DNA from: Bacillota bacterium
Lineage (GTDB): Bacteria > Bacillota > Dethiobacteria > DTU022
DNA length: 50,439 nucleotides
Direction: 5' to 3'
NCBI GenBank assembly: GCA_029782095.1
Contig: JAKOVL010000045.1
Coordinates: 1 to 50,439 of the forward strand
Shown: one piece after another, positions 18,781 through 26,155 of the stretch
Layout: the number at the start of each line of letters is the position of its first letter
Numbering within the stretch: position 1 is the first letter of the stretch
Program-made: the position numbers and the translations under genes
The notes under the pieces: generated by a model
Databases searched by the model: none
Seen by the model: only the letters and a program-made list of their open reading frames with translations
Told to the model about the DNA's origin: nothing

Positions 18781-18831
18781 TTTTCTGCCTGGAACTTAAA
18801 CATGTCTAAGAAGCCAGGCAGGAAATTTCTT
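18781..18831 (+). terminator. Hairpin after the RRM gene
   Basis: A TTTTCTGCCTGG arm pairs with CCAGGCAGGAAA, with an inner CTTA/TAAG helix, followed by TTTCTTTTA. Probably an intrinsic terminator between the RRM gene and yqeK, though the stem-to-U distance is loose. Confidence 0.5.
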
Positions 18832-18866
18832 TTATTCGGAGAATTTTGCACAACAGGTACTTGCCG

Positions 18867-19454
18867 ATGAACTTAGATCAGTGCAGGGCATTGCTCAAAA
18901 AGAGGCTATCTGTTGATTTATACCGCCATACCCTCGGAGTGGCGGAAACGGCCGCTGATCTGGCGCTCACTTACGGGGCTGATCGGGACAAGGCCTACCT
19001 GGCCGGACTGCTTCATGACTACGCCAAAGAGCTCGAACCGGCGCTGCTGCAGCAAAAAGCAAAGGAGCTGCAGCTCTCTCTGGATCCGGTGACCTTGAGC
19101 GAAGGGCATAAGCTGTTGCACGCCCCCGTGGGTGCGGCCCTGATCCGTGAAGAACTGGGTATTGTTGATCCGGAAATAAGCAGCGCCATTTTTTATCATA
19201 CCACGGGGCGGGCCGGAATGAGCGTGTTGGAGAAAGTGGTTTACCTGGCTGACTTTATTGAGCCGAACCGTGATTTTGCGGCTGTAGGGCGGCTGCGGGA
19301 ACTATCCCGCAGCAGCCTGGATCAGGCCGTCCTGGCCGCGGTAGATTTGACTATTACCCTGGTGCTGCAGCGGGGCTTAATGCTTCACCCGGACTCGGTG
19401 GCGCTGCGCAATGACTTAATCGCCCGGATCAGGAAGCAGGGAAACGGAGGCTGA
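18867..19454 (+). CDS. yqeK: HD-domain symmetrical diadenosine tetraphosphatase YqeK
   Basis: 195 residues. HD metal-binding pattern: H near residue 21, the L-L-H-D-Y-A-K-E motif near residue 48 (HD), H-A-P-V-G near 86 and Y-L-A-D-F-I-E-P-N-R near 130. Bacillus YqeK hydrolyses Ap4A to ADP. I chose the ATG at 18867, with AGGT about nine bases upstream; a TTG 21 bases earlier is also in frame. The LCP gene follows after three bases, then rsfS. Confidence 0.93.
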   Translation: MNLDQCRALLKKRLSVDLYRHTLGVAETAADLALTYGADRDKAYLAGLLHDYAKELEPALLQQKAKELQLSLDPVTLSEGHKLLHAPVGAALIREELGIVDPEISSAIFYHTTGRAGMSVLEKVVYLADFIEPNRDFAAVGRLRELSRSSLDQAVLAAVDLTITLVLQRGLMLHPDSVALRNDLIARIRKQGNGG

Positions 19455-19457
19455 CGC

Positions 19458-20660
19458 ATGAAACTGGGCAGGCCCATTTTGCTACAAAAACCGAAGGCTT
19501 CACGCCGCAAACGCGGCCTGCCATTTATCCTGATTACAATTGCGCTGCTGTCAGCAGCTGTTGTTGTTTCTGCAAATCTAGTTGCCACTTTCAACTCCTT
19601 TCACAACCAGGCTGAATGGGCCCAGGCACTGCGCCTGCAGGGCTCCGGCAATGATGTGGTTTACCTCCTCTATGGCATCGACTACTGGGGAGCGAGGCCA
19701 TACGTGGAGCGCCTGCTCCTGCTGCATCACGACACCGGAAGCGGAACTATGACCGCAGTCTTCATTCCCGGGAACACCATGATTTTATCAGAAGAGGGTG
19801 ACCCTGAGCCTTTGGGCCAGGTTTATTGCCGCCTGCCGACAGAGGAATTTATTAGTTTGATCCGGGAAATAACAGGCCTACCGGTGCACCATTTTGTGGC
19901 GCTTAATTATGAAGGCATCCTGGCCATGACTGAATACCTGGGCGGCGTCCCGGCACGCCTTTTACCCGGTGGGCCGCCGACAGACCTGCTTCCAAAGGAT
20001 AAAGAGGTGCTGGGAGGTTTTGAGCTCTATCGCTATTTTCTCACCGCCGACTATGGTGAGCCGGCTTGGGACCAGTTGGAGCGGCAGCGCCAGGTTTTGC
20101 TGCAAATTTGGAGCAAAATGGAACGCTGCAAGCTCTGGCAATGGCCTCGCCTGGCCAGATTATTGAATACTTACATCGACACCGATCTTTCCTGGCAGGA
20201 ATTGGGGGAGCTGCGCCGCTTTTTGGCCGGCTATCCTTTCAGCCAGGTTAAAACCGCCGTCTTGCCGGGAAAGGAAGAGGCGATCAATGGGTATTCCCTA
20301 TGGGTGCCCGATGCTGAAGCTGTCGCTGATCTGATCCGCATGATTAATGAAGGGTACCTGGTGCTGCCCGGTGAAGTTCAGGTTGAGGTGCTCAACGGCA
20401 CCGGCATATCGGGCGTGGCTGCCGAAGTGTCGGCCTTGCTTGAGCAGGAAGGCTTTCAGGTGGCCTCTCCCGGCAATGCGGACCATTTTGAGTACGAAGA
20501 GACGCTGGTCATTGCCCGGGGAGAATCGCTGGCCAAAGCCAGGGCCGTGGCCTTGCACATTGCCGGCGCGGTCCTGGAACATCGCCCCGATGCGGAGGCG
20601 GCGGTGGATGTTACGGTTATTGTTGGACAGAGCTATCTTCAGCAAGAGAGCGATGAATAA
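19458..20660 (+). CDS. LytR-CpsA-Psr (LCP)-like protein with LytR_C domain, degenerate
   Basis: 400 residues: basic cytoplasmic tail, one membrane helix (about residues 20-42), an LCP-like domain (about 60-220) and a C-terminal LytR_C domain starting V-E-V-L-N-G-T-G-I near residue 310. Active LCP enzymes attach wall polymers to peptidoglycan and carry R-S-D-T and S-I-P-R-D-T motifs. Here the matching stretches read V-E-R-L and F-I-P-G-N-T, so the catalytic arginines and aspartates appear lost. The position between yqeK and rsfS is typical. Possibly a structural or regulatory relative. Confidence 0.8.
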   Translation: MKLGRPILLQKPKASRRKRGLPFILITIALLSAAVVVSANLVATFNSFHNQAEWAQALRLQGSGNDVVYLLYGIDYWGARPYVERLLLLHHDTGSGTMTAVFIPGNTMILSEEGDPEPLGQVYCRLPTEEFISLIREITGLPVHHFVALNYEGILAMTEYLGGVPARLLPGGPPTDLLPKDKEVLGGFELYRYFLTADYGEPAWDQLERQRQVLLQIWSKMERCKLWQWPRLARLLNTYIDTDLSWQELGELRRFLAGYPFSQVKTAVLPGKEEAINGYSLWVPDAEAVADLIRMINEGYLVLPGEVQVEVLNGTGISGVAAEVSALLEQEGFQVASPGNADHFEYEETLVIARGESLAKARAVALHIAGAVLEHRPDAEAAVDVTVIVGQSYLQQESDE

Positions 20661-20690
20661 CCAGTAAAAAAAATGGGGAGGTGATTGCTT

Positions 20691-21056
20691 TTGTCACGGG
20701 AGCCGGGCCATAGCCCGCGGAATCTTTCACTCCTGGCCTATCAGTTGGCCGTGGAGAAAAAAGCGATAGATCCTGTATTGCTGGAAGTCGGCAAAATGTC
20801 CATCGTGGCCGACTATTTTTTCATCGCCACCGGAGCCTCAAAAGTCCAGGTGCACGCTATCTGCGACCACCTCATGAAAAAAATTAAAGAGGCAGGGTAT
20901 CCCCTTCTTCACGTGGAGGGGTACCGGGAAGGATGGTGGGTGGTTCTGGATTACGGATCCCTGGTCATTCACATCTTTCAGCCGGACGCCAGGGCGTTCT
21001 ACGACCTGGAAAGACTCTGGAGCAAAGCACCGGTAGTTGAGCTAACGGGCACCTGA
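20691..21056 (+). CDS. rsfS: Ribosomal silencing factor RsfS
   Basis: About 121 residues; binds L14 of the 50S subunit and blocks subunit joining in starvation. The D-Y-F-F-I-A-T-G-A-S segment near residue 40, the V-E-G-Y-R-E-G-W-W-V-V-L-D-Y-G block near residue 78 and the C-terminal F-Y-D-L-E-R-L-W motif are diagnostic. A TTG at 20691 is preferred since GGGGAGGTGAT ends about six bases upstream; another TTG at 20685 touches the ribosome site. Confidence 0.93.
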   Translation: MSREPGHSPRNLSLLAYQLAVEKKAIDPVLLEVGKMSIVADYFFIATGASKVQVHAICDHLMKKIKEAGYPLLHVEGYREGWWVVLDYGSLVIHIFQPDARAFYDLERLWSKAPVVELTGT

Positions 21057-21110
21057 ACTTAGGACTTGATCCGGTAGGGAATCCAGTGGAAAAGCCAGGG
21101 TTTTCAACAT

Positions 21111-21146
21111 TCCCTCCCCCCTGGTGGGGGAGGTCAGGGTGGGGGG
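21111..21146. repeat. Class A hairpin plus G-tract repeat
   Basis: TCCCTCCCCC arm, CTGG loop, TGGGGGAGG arm, then CAGGGTGGGGGG. The 3' half has four G-runs. First copy in the window; it lies in the rsfS-thiF gap (21057-21416), which holds three copies and no gene. Confidence 0.75.
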
Positions 21147-21198
21147 CGTTCGGTTACCCTCCCCTCTAATAAAAAGGTTAGAGCCGGGTATTCCATAC

Positions 21199-21234
21199 TC
21201 CCTCCCCCTTGATGGGGGAGGGTCGGGGTGGGGG
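21199..21234. repeat. Class A hairpin plus G-tract repeat
   Basis: Near-identical to the copy 90 bases upstream: C-rich arm, TTGAT loop, GGGGGAGGG arm, then TCGGGGTGGGGG. Confidence 0.75.
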
Positions 21235-21332
21235 TGATGGTTTAAAACCACCTTCCTGCGATTTCGCGTCATGAGGGCAACCTGTCTTTGCAGCTTTTTT
21301 TTGAATGTCCGGTGGCGGCGTGAGCTAATTTT

Positions 21333-21372
21333 CCCCCTCTCCCTAACCCTCTCGTACCAGGGGAGAGGGAAC
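21333..21372. repeat. Class B hairpin plus purine-tract repeat (inverted)
   Basis: CCCCCTCTCCCTAACCCTCTC, then ACCAGGGGAGAGGGAAC. Reverse orientation of class B. Its tail and a degenerate half copy (21379-21402) run directly into the start region of the ThiF-like gene. Confidence 0.7.
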
Positions 21373-21416
21373 CGCAGTCCTCCCCTTGCTGGTGGGAGAA
21401 GAGCTTCGGAGTGGGA

Positions 21417-22289
21417 GTGAGTGAGTTGAGCAAAATTCGGGAAGCGCTTCAGCAGGCAGCACAGATAAACACAGATCCTTCGGGAGCGGAATACCGTTCC
21501 CTCTCCATCCGCGACACCATTCAGCTGGCGGAACAGTATAATCTCTCCCGCCGGGAGCTGGAGATCGCTGCACTGGAAGAAGGAATTATCCCCGAGCGCT
21601 ACCAGCGCAGCATCGGCACCGTCGGCATTGAAGGGCAAATCCGGCTGCTAAAGTCTTCTGTGGGCGTGGTTGGCGCCGGTGGGCTGGGCGGCCTGGTGGT
21701 GGAGCTGCTGGCCCGCATGGGCGTGGGCTCCCTGGTGGTGGTCGATAATGATCGTTTCTCCGATAGCAACTTAAACCGCCAGATTCTCTCCACCGAGGCC
21801 AACCTGGGTAAAAGCAAGGCGGAGGCCGCCGCCCGGCGCGCAGTCGAGATAAACGGCGCCATAGAAGCGCGGGCGGTGGCGCAAAGGGGCGACGCCTTGA
21901 ACTTAGTTAGTTTCCTGCACGGCTGCGACCTGGCCCTGGACTGCCTCGACAACCTTTCCTCCCGCTTTGCCCTGGAGCAGGCCTGCGCGGAGCTGAAAAT
22001 CCCCCTGGTCCACGCCGCCATTGCCGGCTTCGTGGGGCAGCTGGCGGTAATTGAGCCCGGCCGGCCCCTCTTTGCCTCTATCTACGGTGCCGTCTCAGAA
22101 AGCGACAGGGGCGCGGAAGCCTTCCTCGGCAACCCTGCGGCCACCCCCGCTGTGCTGGCTGCCCTGCAGGTTAACGAAGCGGTCAAAATATTGGCCGGCC
22201 TTAAGGGCGTCCTTCGCCATAAATTACTCATTGTTGATCTGATCACCGGTGAAACCACCTCCATCGATTTTAGGGAACAGCATTCTTAA
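21417..22289 (+). CDS. ThiF/MoeB/HesA family E1-like adenylyltransferase
   Basis: About 290 residues. A helical N-terminal extension of about 75 residues precedes a Rossmann nucleotide-binding site, G-A-G-G-L-G-G near residue 89, followed by D-N-D-R-F-S-D-S-N-L-N-R-Q (ATP contacts) and the D-C-L-D-N motif near residue 177. Such enzymes adenylate the C-terminus of ThiS/MoaD-like sulfur carriers. The CxxC zinc pairs of MoeB/ThiF are absent, and no carrier-protein gene is nearby, so the partner is unknown. Start uncertain: GTG at 21411 or 21417, or TTG at 21426; all lie next to repeat-derived sequence. Confidence 0.8.
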   Translation: MSELSKIREALQQAAQINTDPSGAEYRSLSIRDTIQLAEQYNLSRRELEIAALEEGIIPERYQRSIGTVGIEGQIRLLKSSVGVVGAGGLGGLVVELLARMGVGSLVVVDNDRFSDSNLNRQILSTEANLGKSKAEAAARRAVEINGAIEARAVAQRGDALNLVSFLHGCDLALDCLDNLSSRFALEQACAELKIPLVHAAIAGFVGQLAVIEPGRPLFASIYGAVSESDRGAEAFLGNPAATPAVLAALQVNEAVKILAGLKGVLRHKLLIVDLITGETTSIDFREQHS

Positions 22290-22360
22290 GCTCAATGAAG
22301 AAAATGCTATGGAGTAACCGTTGCTAAGCATTAATGCTGCCCGCAATTCTCAAGAATCCC

Positions 22361-22389
22361 TTGACATTCACAAGCTTCATGCGTATAAT
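22361..22389 (+). promoter_or_regulatory. Consensus promoter of the leuS T-box / tRNA-Ala transcript
   Basis: TTGACA at 22361-22366, 17-base spacer, TATAAT at 22384-22389: a perfect sigma-A promoter. Transcription should begin near 22396 and cover the T-box, the nested tRNA and leuS. Confidence 0.9.
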
Positions 22390-22395
22390 GGATGT

Positions 22396-22717
22396 TGTTG
22401 CGCGAGCTATAAGATTTCGATGAAGGGAAGCAGTAAGCTGGCCGCTACTTTTAGAGAGCCGGCGGCTGGTGCAAGCCGGCAAGAATGGCCGCCGAACTCG
22501 TCCCGGAGAAGCAGCGGTGAACATTAGAGTAATCGCTGCCGTGTGACCGGCGTTAACGGTTTAAGAGAGGGTAACAATGACGTGGGGCTGTAGCGAAGTG
22601 GGATCGCGCTTCCTTGGCATGGAAGAGGTCGCGGGTTCGACTCCCGCCAGCTCCACCATTTTACTTAATAAGGGTGGTACCGCGGGAAAACTCGCCCCTT
22701 GCCGGGGCGGGTTTTTA
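22396..22717 (+). ncRNA. T-box riboswitch leader of leuS, carrying a nested tRNA
   Basis: Stem I carries AGCAGTAA at its base, the AGAGAG segment near 22452 and GGTGCAAG near 22468, and the specifier region GAACTCG near 22494, giving specifier CTC (Leu). Stem II and the IIA/B pseudoknot region (GACCGGCGTTAACGG) follow at about 22511-22560. The T-box AAGGGTGGTACCGCG is at 22670-22684; AAGGG and GCG pair with CGCCCCTT (22693-22700) to form the antiterminator around a UGGU bulge. The competing terminator is CGCCCC/GGGGCG (22693-22709) with TTTTT. Between Stem II and the T-box, where a small Stem III hairpin is expected, lies an intact tRNA-Ala gene. Confidence 0.9.
22584..22658 (+). tRNA. tRNA-Ala (anticodon GGC), nested inside the leuS T-box
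   Basis: 75 bases with encoded CCA. Acceptor GGGGCTG pairs with CAGCTCC, including the G3-U70 wobble that identifies tRNA-Ala. D stem is GCGA/TCGC (four perfect pairs, but not the usual GCTC/GAGC). Anticodon stem CTTCC/GGAAG with loop TTGGCAT, anticodon GGC. T stem GCGGG/CCCGC with TTCGACT loop; discriminator A. All stems are intact, so it should fold and be charged. It begins 10 bases after the GGGTAA that may close Stem III and ends about a dozen bases before the T-box sequence. No promoter of its own is seen between 22396 and 22584. Confidence 0.95.
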
Positions 22718-22773
22718 TGTATGTGAAAGTATCAGCGCTGCGGTACCATGGACCGTCTGGAGGTTGATGCGAG

Positions 22774-25245
22774 ATGCAGGGTTACAATCCAGCCGCCATT
22801 GAAGAGAAATGGCAGCGCTTCTGGGCTGAAAATAATTACTACCGTTCCGAGGTGGACGTTTCCAAGCCTAAGTATTATGTTCTGGAGATGTTCCCTTACC
22901 CCTCCGGCAAGCTGCACATGGGACACATGCGCGTCTACTCCATCGGCGATGTTCTGGCCCGCTACCTGCGCATGCGCGGCTATAACGTGATTCATCCCAT
23001 GGGCTGGGACGCCTTCGGCCTGCCCGCCGAAAACGCGGCCATTGAACACCGGGTCAGCCCGGCCGAGTGGACCACCAAAAATATCGCCCACATGAAAACG
23101 CAGCAGAACCGCCTCGGGGTCAGCTACGACTGGGAGCGGGAGGTAACCACCTGCCTGCCCGACTATTACCGCTGGACGCAATGGCTCTTTCTGTTAATGT
23201 ATAAACGGGGCCTGGCTTACAAGAAAAAGGCTGCAGTTAACTGGTGCCCCGGCTGCGAAACCGTCCTGGCCAACGAGCAGGTGGAAGGGGGGCTTTGCTG
23301 GCGCTGCGACTCCGAAGTGGAAGCTAAGGAGCTGGATCAGTGGTTCCTGCGAATTACCGCTTACGCCGAACGCCTGCTCAACGATCTCTCTCTGCTTGAG
23401 GGCTGGCCCGAGAGGGTCAAGATTATGCAGCAGAACTGGATCGGCCGCAGCGAAGGCGCCGAAATTGTGTTTAAGCTGCAAGATTTCCCCGGCGAAGAGA
23501 TTCGCGTCTTTACCACTCGCCCTGATACGTTGTATGGTGTTACCTACATGGTCCTGGCCCCGGAGCACCCCCTGGTGCGGCGCCTGGTGGCGGGAACCGA
23601 CCGCGAGCAGGAAGTAATGGAGTTTGTCAACAGGATTAAGCGGGAAAGCGAGCTCGAGCGCACCTCCGAAGATTCTCCCAAGATAGGATTATTTACCGGT
23701 CGCTACGCCATCAATCCGGTCAACGGGGAAGCGGTGCCCATCCTGGTGGGCAACTATGTGATCATGAGCTACGGCACCGGGGCGGTCATGGGCGTGCCGG
23801 CCCACGACCAGCGCGACTTCCTGTTTGCCCGCAAACATAACCTGCCCGTGCGGGTGGTTATCCAGCCTCCCGGCGAGGAACTGCACGGAGACACCATGAC
23901 CGAAGCTTACACCGGGGAAGGGATCATGGTTAATTCCGGGCCCTTTGATGGCCTGCCCAACACTGAAGGGATGAAACAGGTCACCGCCCACCTCAAGGAG
24001 CGCGGCGCCGGCGATTTCAAGGTAACCTATCGCCTGCGCGACTGGCTAATTTCCCGGCAGCGCTACTGGGGTGCTCCCATACCCATTGTCTACTGTGACC
24101 GCTGCGGTATTGTAGCGGTCCCCGAAGATGAACTTCCAGTAAAGCTGCCCCTGGAGGTGGAGCTATCCGGAGATCGCGTCCCCGGCCTGGCCCATTACGA
24201 AAGCTTTGTCAGGACAAGCTGCCCTGAATGCGGCGGTCCCGCCCGGCGGGAGACTGACACCATGGACACGTTTATCTGCTCCTCCTGGTACTTTTTGCGC
24301 TATACCGATCCAAAAAACGACCAGGCCCCCTTTGACCCGCAGCAGGCCAACTACTGGATGCCGGTGGATCAGTACATCGGCGGCATTGAACACGCCGTGC
24401 TGCACCTGCTCTATGCCCGCTTTTTTACCAAGGTGCTGCACGACGCCGGCATGCTTGAAGCAGTAGAGCCCTTCACCCGCCTGCTGGCCCAGGGCATGGT
24501 CTACAAGGACGGGGCCAAAATGTCCAAGTCCAAGGGCAACGTGGTTTCGCCCGATGAAATTATTGCCCGCTACGGCGCCGATACCGGCCGCCTCTTTATC
24601 CTTTTTGCCGCTCCGCCGGAAAAAGATCTGGACTGGAGTGACCAGGGTGTGGAAGGCTGCCACCGCTTCCTGCGCCGTGTCTGGCGCCTGGTGGAGGAGG
24701 TGGCGGAGCAGGCAGAATGGGGCAGCAACCCGGCCGGCCCGGCGGAAGAGGCATTGATCCGCGCCACCCATGTGGCGGTAAAAAAAGTCACCGAAGATAT
24801 TGAACAGCGCTTTAATTTTAATACCGCCATCAGCGCGATCATGGAGCTGGTCAACGCCATCTACACCTATCGCCAGGAAAAGGCGCCGGCTACGCAGCAC
24901 TACGACACCCTCCGCGAGGTCATGGATAAATTGATCCTGATCTTAGCGCCCTTTGCCCCTCACCTGGCCGAGGAGGCCTGGCAGATGCTGGGCCATGATC
25001 CAAGCGTGCACCGCCAGGCCTGGCCTTCATTTGACCCGGCCATGCTGCAGCTGCAGGAGGTGGAAGTGGTCATCCAGGTTAACGGCAGGGTGCGCGGGCG
25101 CGTTACCGTTCCCGCCGGCCTGGCCGAAGAAGAGCTGCTGGCGCGGGCCCGTGAAAATGAACGGATCGCGAGCTTAATCCAGGGTAAAGAGATCGTCAAG
25201 GCCATTACCGTGCCGGATAAGCTGGTCAACCTCGTCGTGCGCTAA
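22774..25245 (+). CDS. leuS: Leucyl-tRNA synthetase
   Basis: 823 residues, normal length. HIGH motif as P-Y-P-S-G-K-L-H-M-G-H near residue 47; KMSKS motif as A-K-M-S-K-S-K-G-N near residue 582. The editing (CP1) domain contains the T-R-P-D-T motif near residue 249, used to clear mischarged tRNA-Leu. C-terminal anticodon-binding and Leu-specific domains are present. Start ATG with GGAGG ten bases upstream. Expression is governed by the upstream T-box, which senses uncharged tRNA-Leu. Confidence 0.98.
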   Translation: MQGYNPAAIEEKWQRFWAENNYYRSEVDVSKPKYYVLEMFPYPSGKLHMGHMRVYSIGDVLARYLRMRGYNVIHPMGWDAFGLPAENAAIEHRVSPAEWTTKNIAHMKTQQNRLGVSYDWEREVTTCLPDYYRWTQWLFLLMYKRGLAYKKKAAVNWCPGCETVLANEQVEGGLCWRCDSEVEAKELDQWFLRITAYAERLLNDLSLLEGWPERVKIMQQNWIGRSEGAEIVFKLQDFPGEEIRVFTTRPDTLYGVTYMVLAPEHPLVRRLVAGTDREQEVMEFVNRIKRESELERTSEDSPKIGLFTGRYAINPVNGEAVPILVGNYVIMSYGTGAVMGVPAHDQRDFLFARKHNLPVRVVIQPPGEELHGDTMTEAYTGEGIMVNSGPFDGLPNTEGMKQVTAHLKERGAGDFKVTYRLRDWLISRQRYWGAPIPIVYCDRCGIVAVPEDELPVKLPLEVELSGDRVPGLAHYESFVRTSCPECGGPARRETDTMDTFICSSWYFLRYTDPKNDQAPFDPQQANYWMPVDQYIGGIEHAVLHLLYARFFTKVLHDAGMLEAVEPFTRLLAQGMVYKDGAKMSKSKGNVVSPDEIIARYGADTGRLFILFAAPPEKDLDWSDQGVEGCHRFLRRVWRLVEEVAEQAEWGSNPAGPAEEALIRATHVAVKKVTEDIEQRFNFNTAISAIMELVNAIYTYRQEKAPATQHYDTLREVMDKLILILAPFAPHLAEEAWQMLGHDPSVHRQAWPSFDPAMLQLQEVEVVIQVNGRVRGRVTVPAGLAEEELLARARENERIASLIQGKEIVKAITVPDKLVNLVVR

Positions 25246-25405
25246 ACGATAATCTCGTAGCACACGGGTCATTGTCTTCTTATGCAGACTGTACGGGCGC
25301 AGGGGGAGGGAGAATGCTTCTTTTACCCAACCGGAGCTGTAATCCGGCAAATGGGGCTGCCCTTTTGGCCAACCCCTTAGGGAGAGGGGGTTTTCCCCGC
25401 CGGGA

Positions 25406-25435
25406 TTGACAGGGCAGCTGCGGAAATGGTACAAT
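25406..25435 (+). promoter_or_regulatory. Promoter upstream of the Asp23 gene
   Basis: TTGACA at 25406-25411, 18-base spacer, TACAAT at 25430-25435. It sits 168 bases before the Asp23 start; a terminator-like hairpin lies between. Confidence 0.7.
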
Positions 25436-25487
25436 CAATAACAAAAAATACACTAAATTTCAATATCAGACAGGCAGAAATGAACAG

Positions 25488-25531
25488 GCCATTCTACACA
25501 TACTGATAATCGTGGAGAATGGCTTCTTTTT
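25488..25531 (+). terminator. Intrinsic terminator/attenuator hairpin upstream of the Asp23 gene
   Basis: GCCATTCT arm (25488-25495) pairs with AGAATGGC (25516-25523), extended inward by CAC/GTG after one mismatch, followed by TTCTTTTT. Together with the promoter at 25406 it would define an RNA of roughly 85-90 bases, either a small RNA or an attenuated leader. Confidence 0.55.
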
Positions 25532-25602
25532 CAGCGCCAGCCGCAGCCTGCGAGGAAGAAACGGTTAAAGGAATGATCATACGACGAAAGGAGGGAATAA
25601 AC

Positions 25603-26013
25603 ATGACTGCAGAAGAGCAGACCAGGGTTGATGCAGTCATCGAGCAAGAACAGGACAGCGTGCGCATCTCTCCGGATGTTATTGCCATTATCGCCGGCCT
25701 GGCGGCCGGGGAAGTGGAAGGGATCGCCGGGATGAGCGGCGGGATCGTCGGCGGTATCGCCGAAAGATTGGGCCGTAAAGATCTTGCCAAGGGCATCAAG
25801 ATCCAACTCGACGGTGAAACGGTCCGCATCGATATTAATGTGATCGTCGACCTGGGCGTAAAGATTATGGAGGTTGCCGAAAAACTAAAGCAGGAAGTGC
25901 GCTCTACCGTGGAGAAAATCACCGGCCTCAAGGTTGCCTCGATTAATATCAATGTTCAGGGGTTGAATATGGCGAAGGATCAGGACGCAAAGACCCCCAA
26001 AGAGGAAGACTAA
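25603..26013 (+). CDS. Asp23/Gls24 family envelope stress protein
   Basis: 136 residues. The pattern I-S-P-D-V-I-A-I-I-A-G-L-A-A-G-E-V-E-G near residue 21 and the I-N-V-I-V-D-L-G segment near residue 83 are typical of Asp23 (DUF322). Family members associate with the membrane and respond to alkaline or envelope stress; the mechanism is not known. The ATG at 25603 has AAAGGAGGG eight bases before it; the reading frame is open 84 bases further upstream but through the attenuator hairpin. Confidence 0.9.
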   Translation: MTAEEQTRVDAVIEQEQDSVRISPDVIAIIAGLAAGEVEGIAGMSGGIVGGIAERLGRKDLAKGIKIQLDGETVRIDINVIVDLGVKIMEVAEKLKQEVRSTVEKITGLKVASININVQGLNMAKDQDAKTPKEED

Positions 26014-26052
26014 AGCAAAAAGGCGCCACCTTCGAAGCGCGGCCGGCAGGGA

Positions 26053-26083
26053 TAAGCCCGGCGGGGCGTTCCCGCCGGGCTTA
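26053..26083. terminator. Long GC hairpin after the Asp23 gene
   Basis: A 13-base-pair perfect inverted repeat (TAAGCCCGGCGGG and its complement) with a five-base loop and no U-tract. It could act as a terminator or RNA 3' protector between the Asp23 and ComEA-like genes. Confidence 0.5.
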
Positions 26084-26155
26084 ATCCATTTGCTTGAAGG
26101 GAGAGCAAATCTTCCGGCCTCCAGGCTTAAAACATGACGAAGGAGAGACAGGCCG

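Noticed and set aside
21111-21372. Possible CRISPR array (several similar C/G-rich units)
   Set aside because: Units differ in orientation and spacing, are palindromic with a third arm, have no equal-length spacers, and no cas genes are near.
21042-21638. Minus-strand frames through the rsfS-thiF gap
   Set aside because: Their proline/glycine/arginine-rich products (S-R-G-R-E type) are translations of the repeats, not proteins.
22584-22658. tRNA-like domain as a chance T-box Stem III
   Set aside because: All four helices, G3-U70, T-loop, anticodon loop and CCA match a real tRNA-Ala; chance is not credible.
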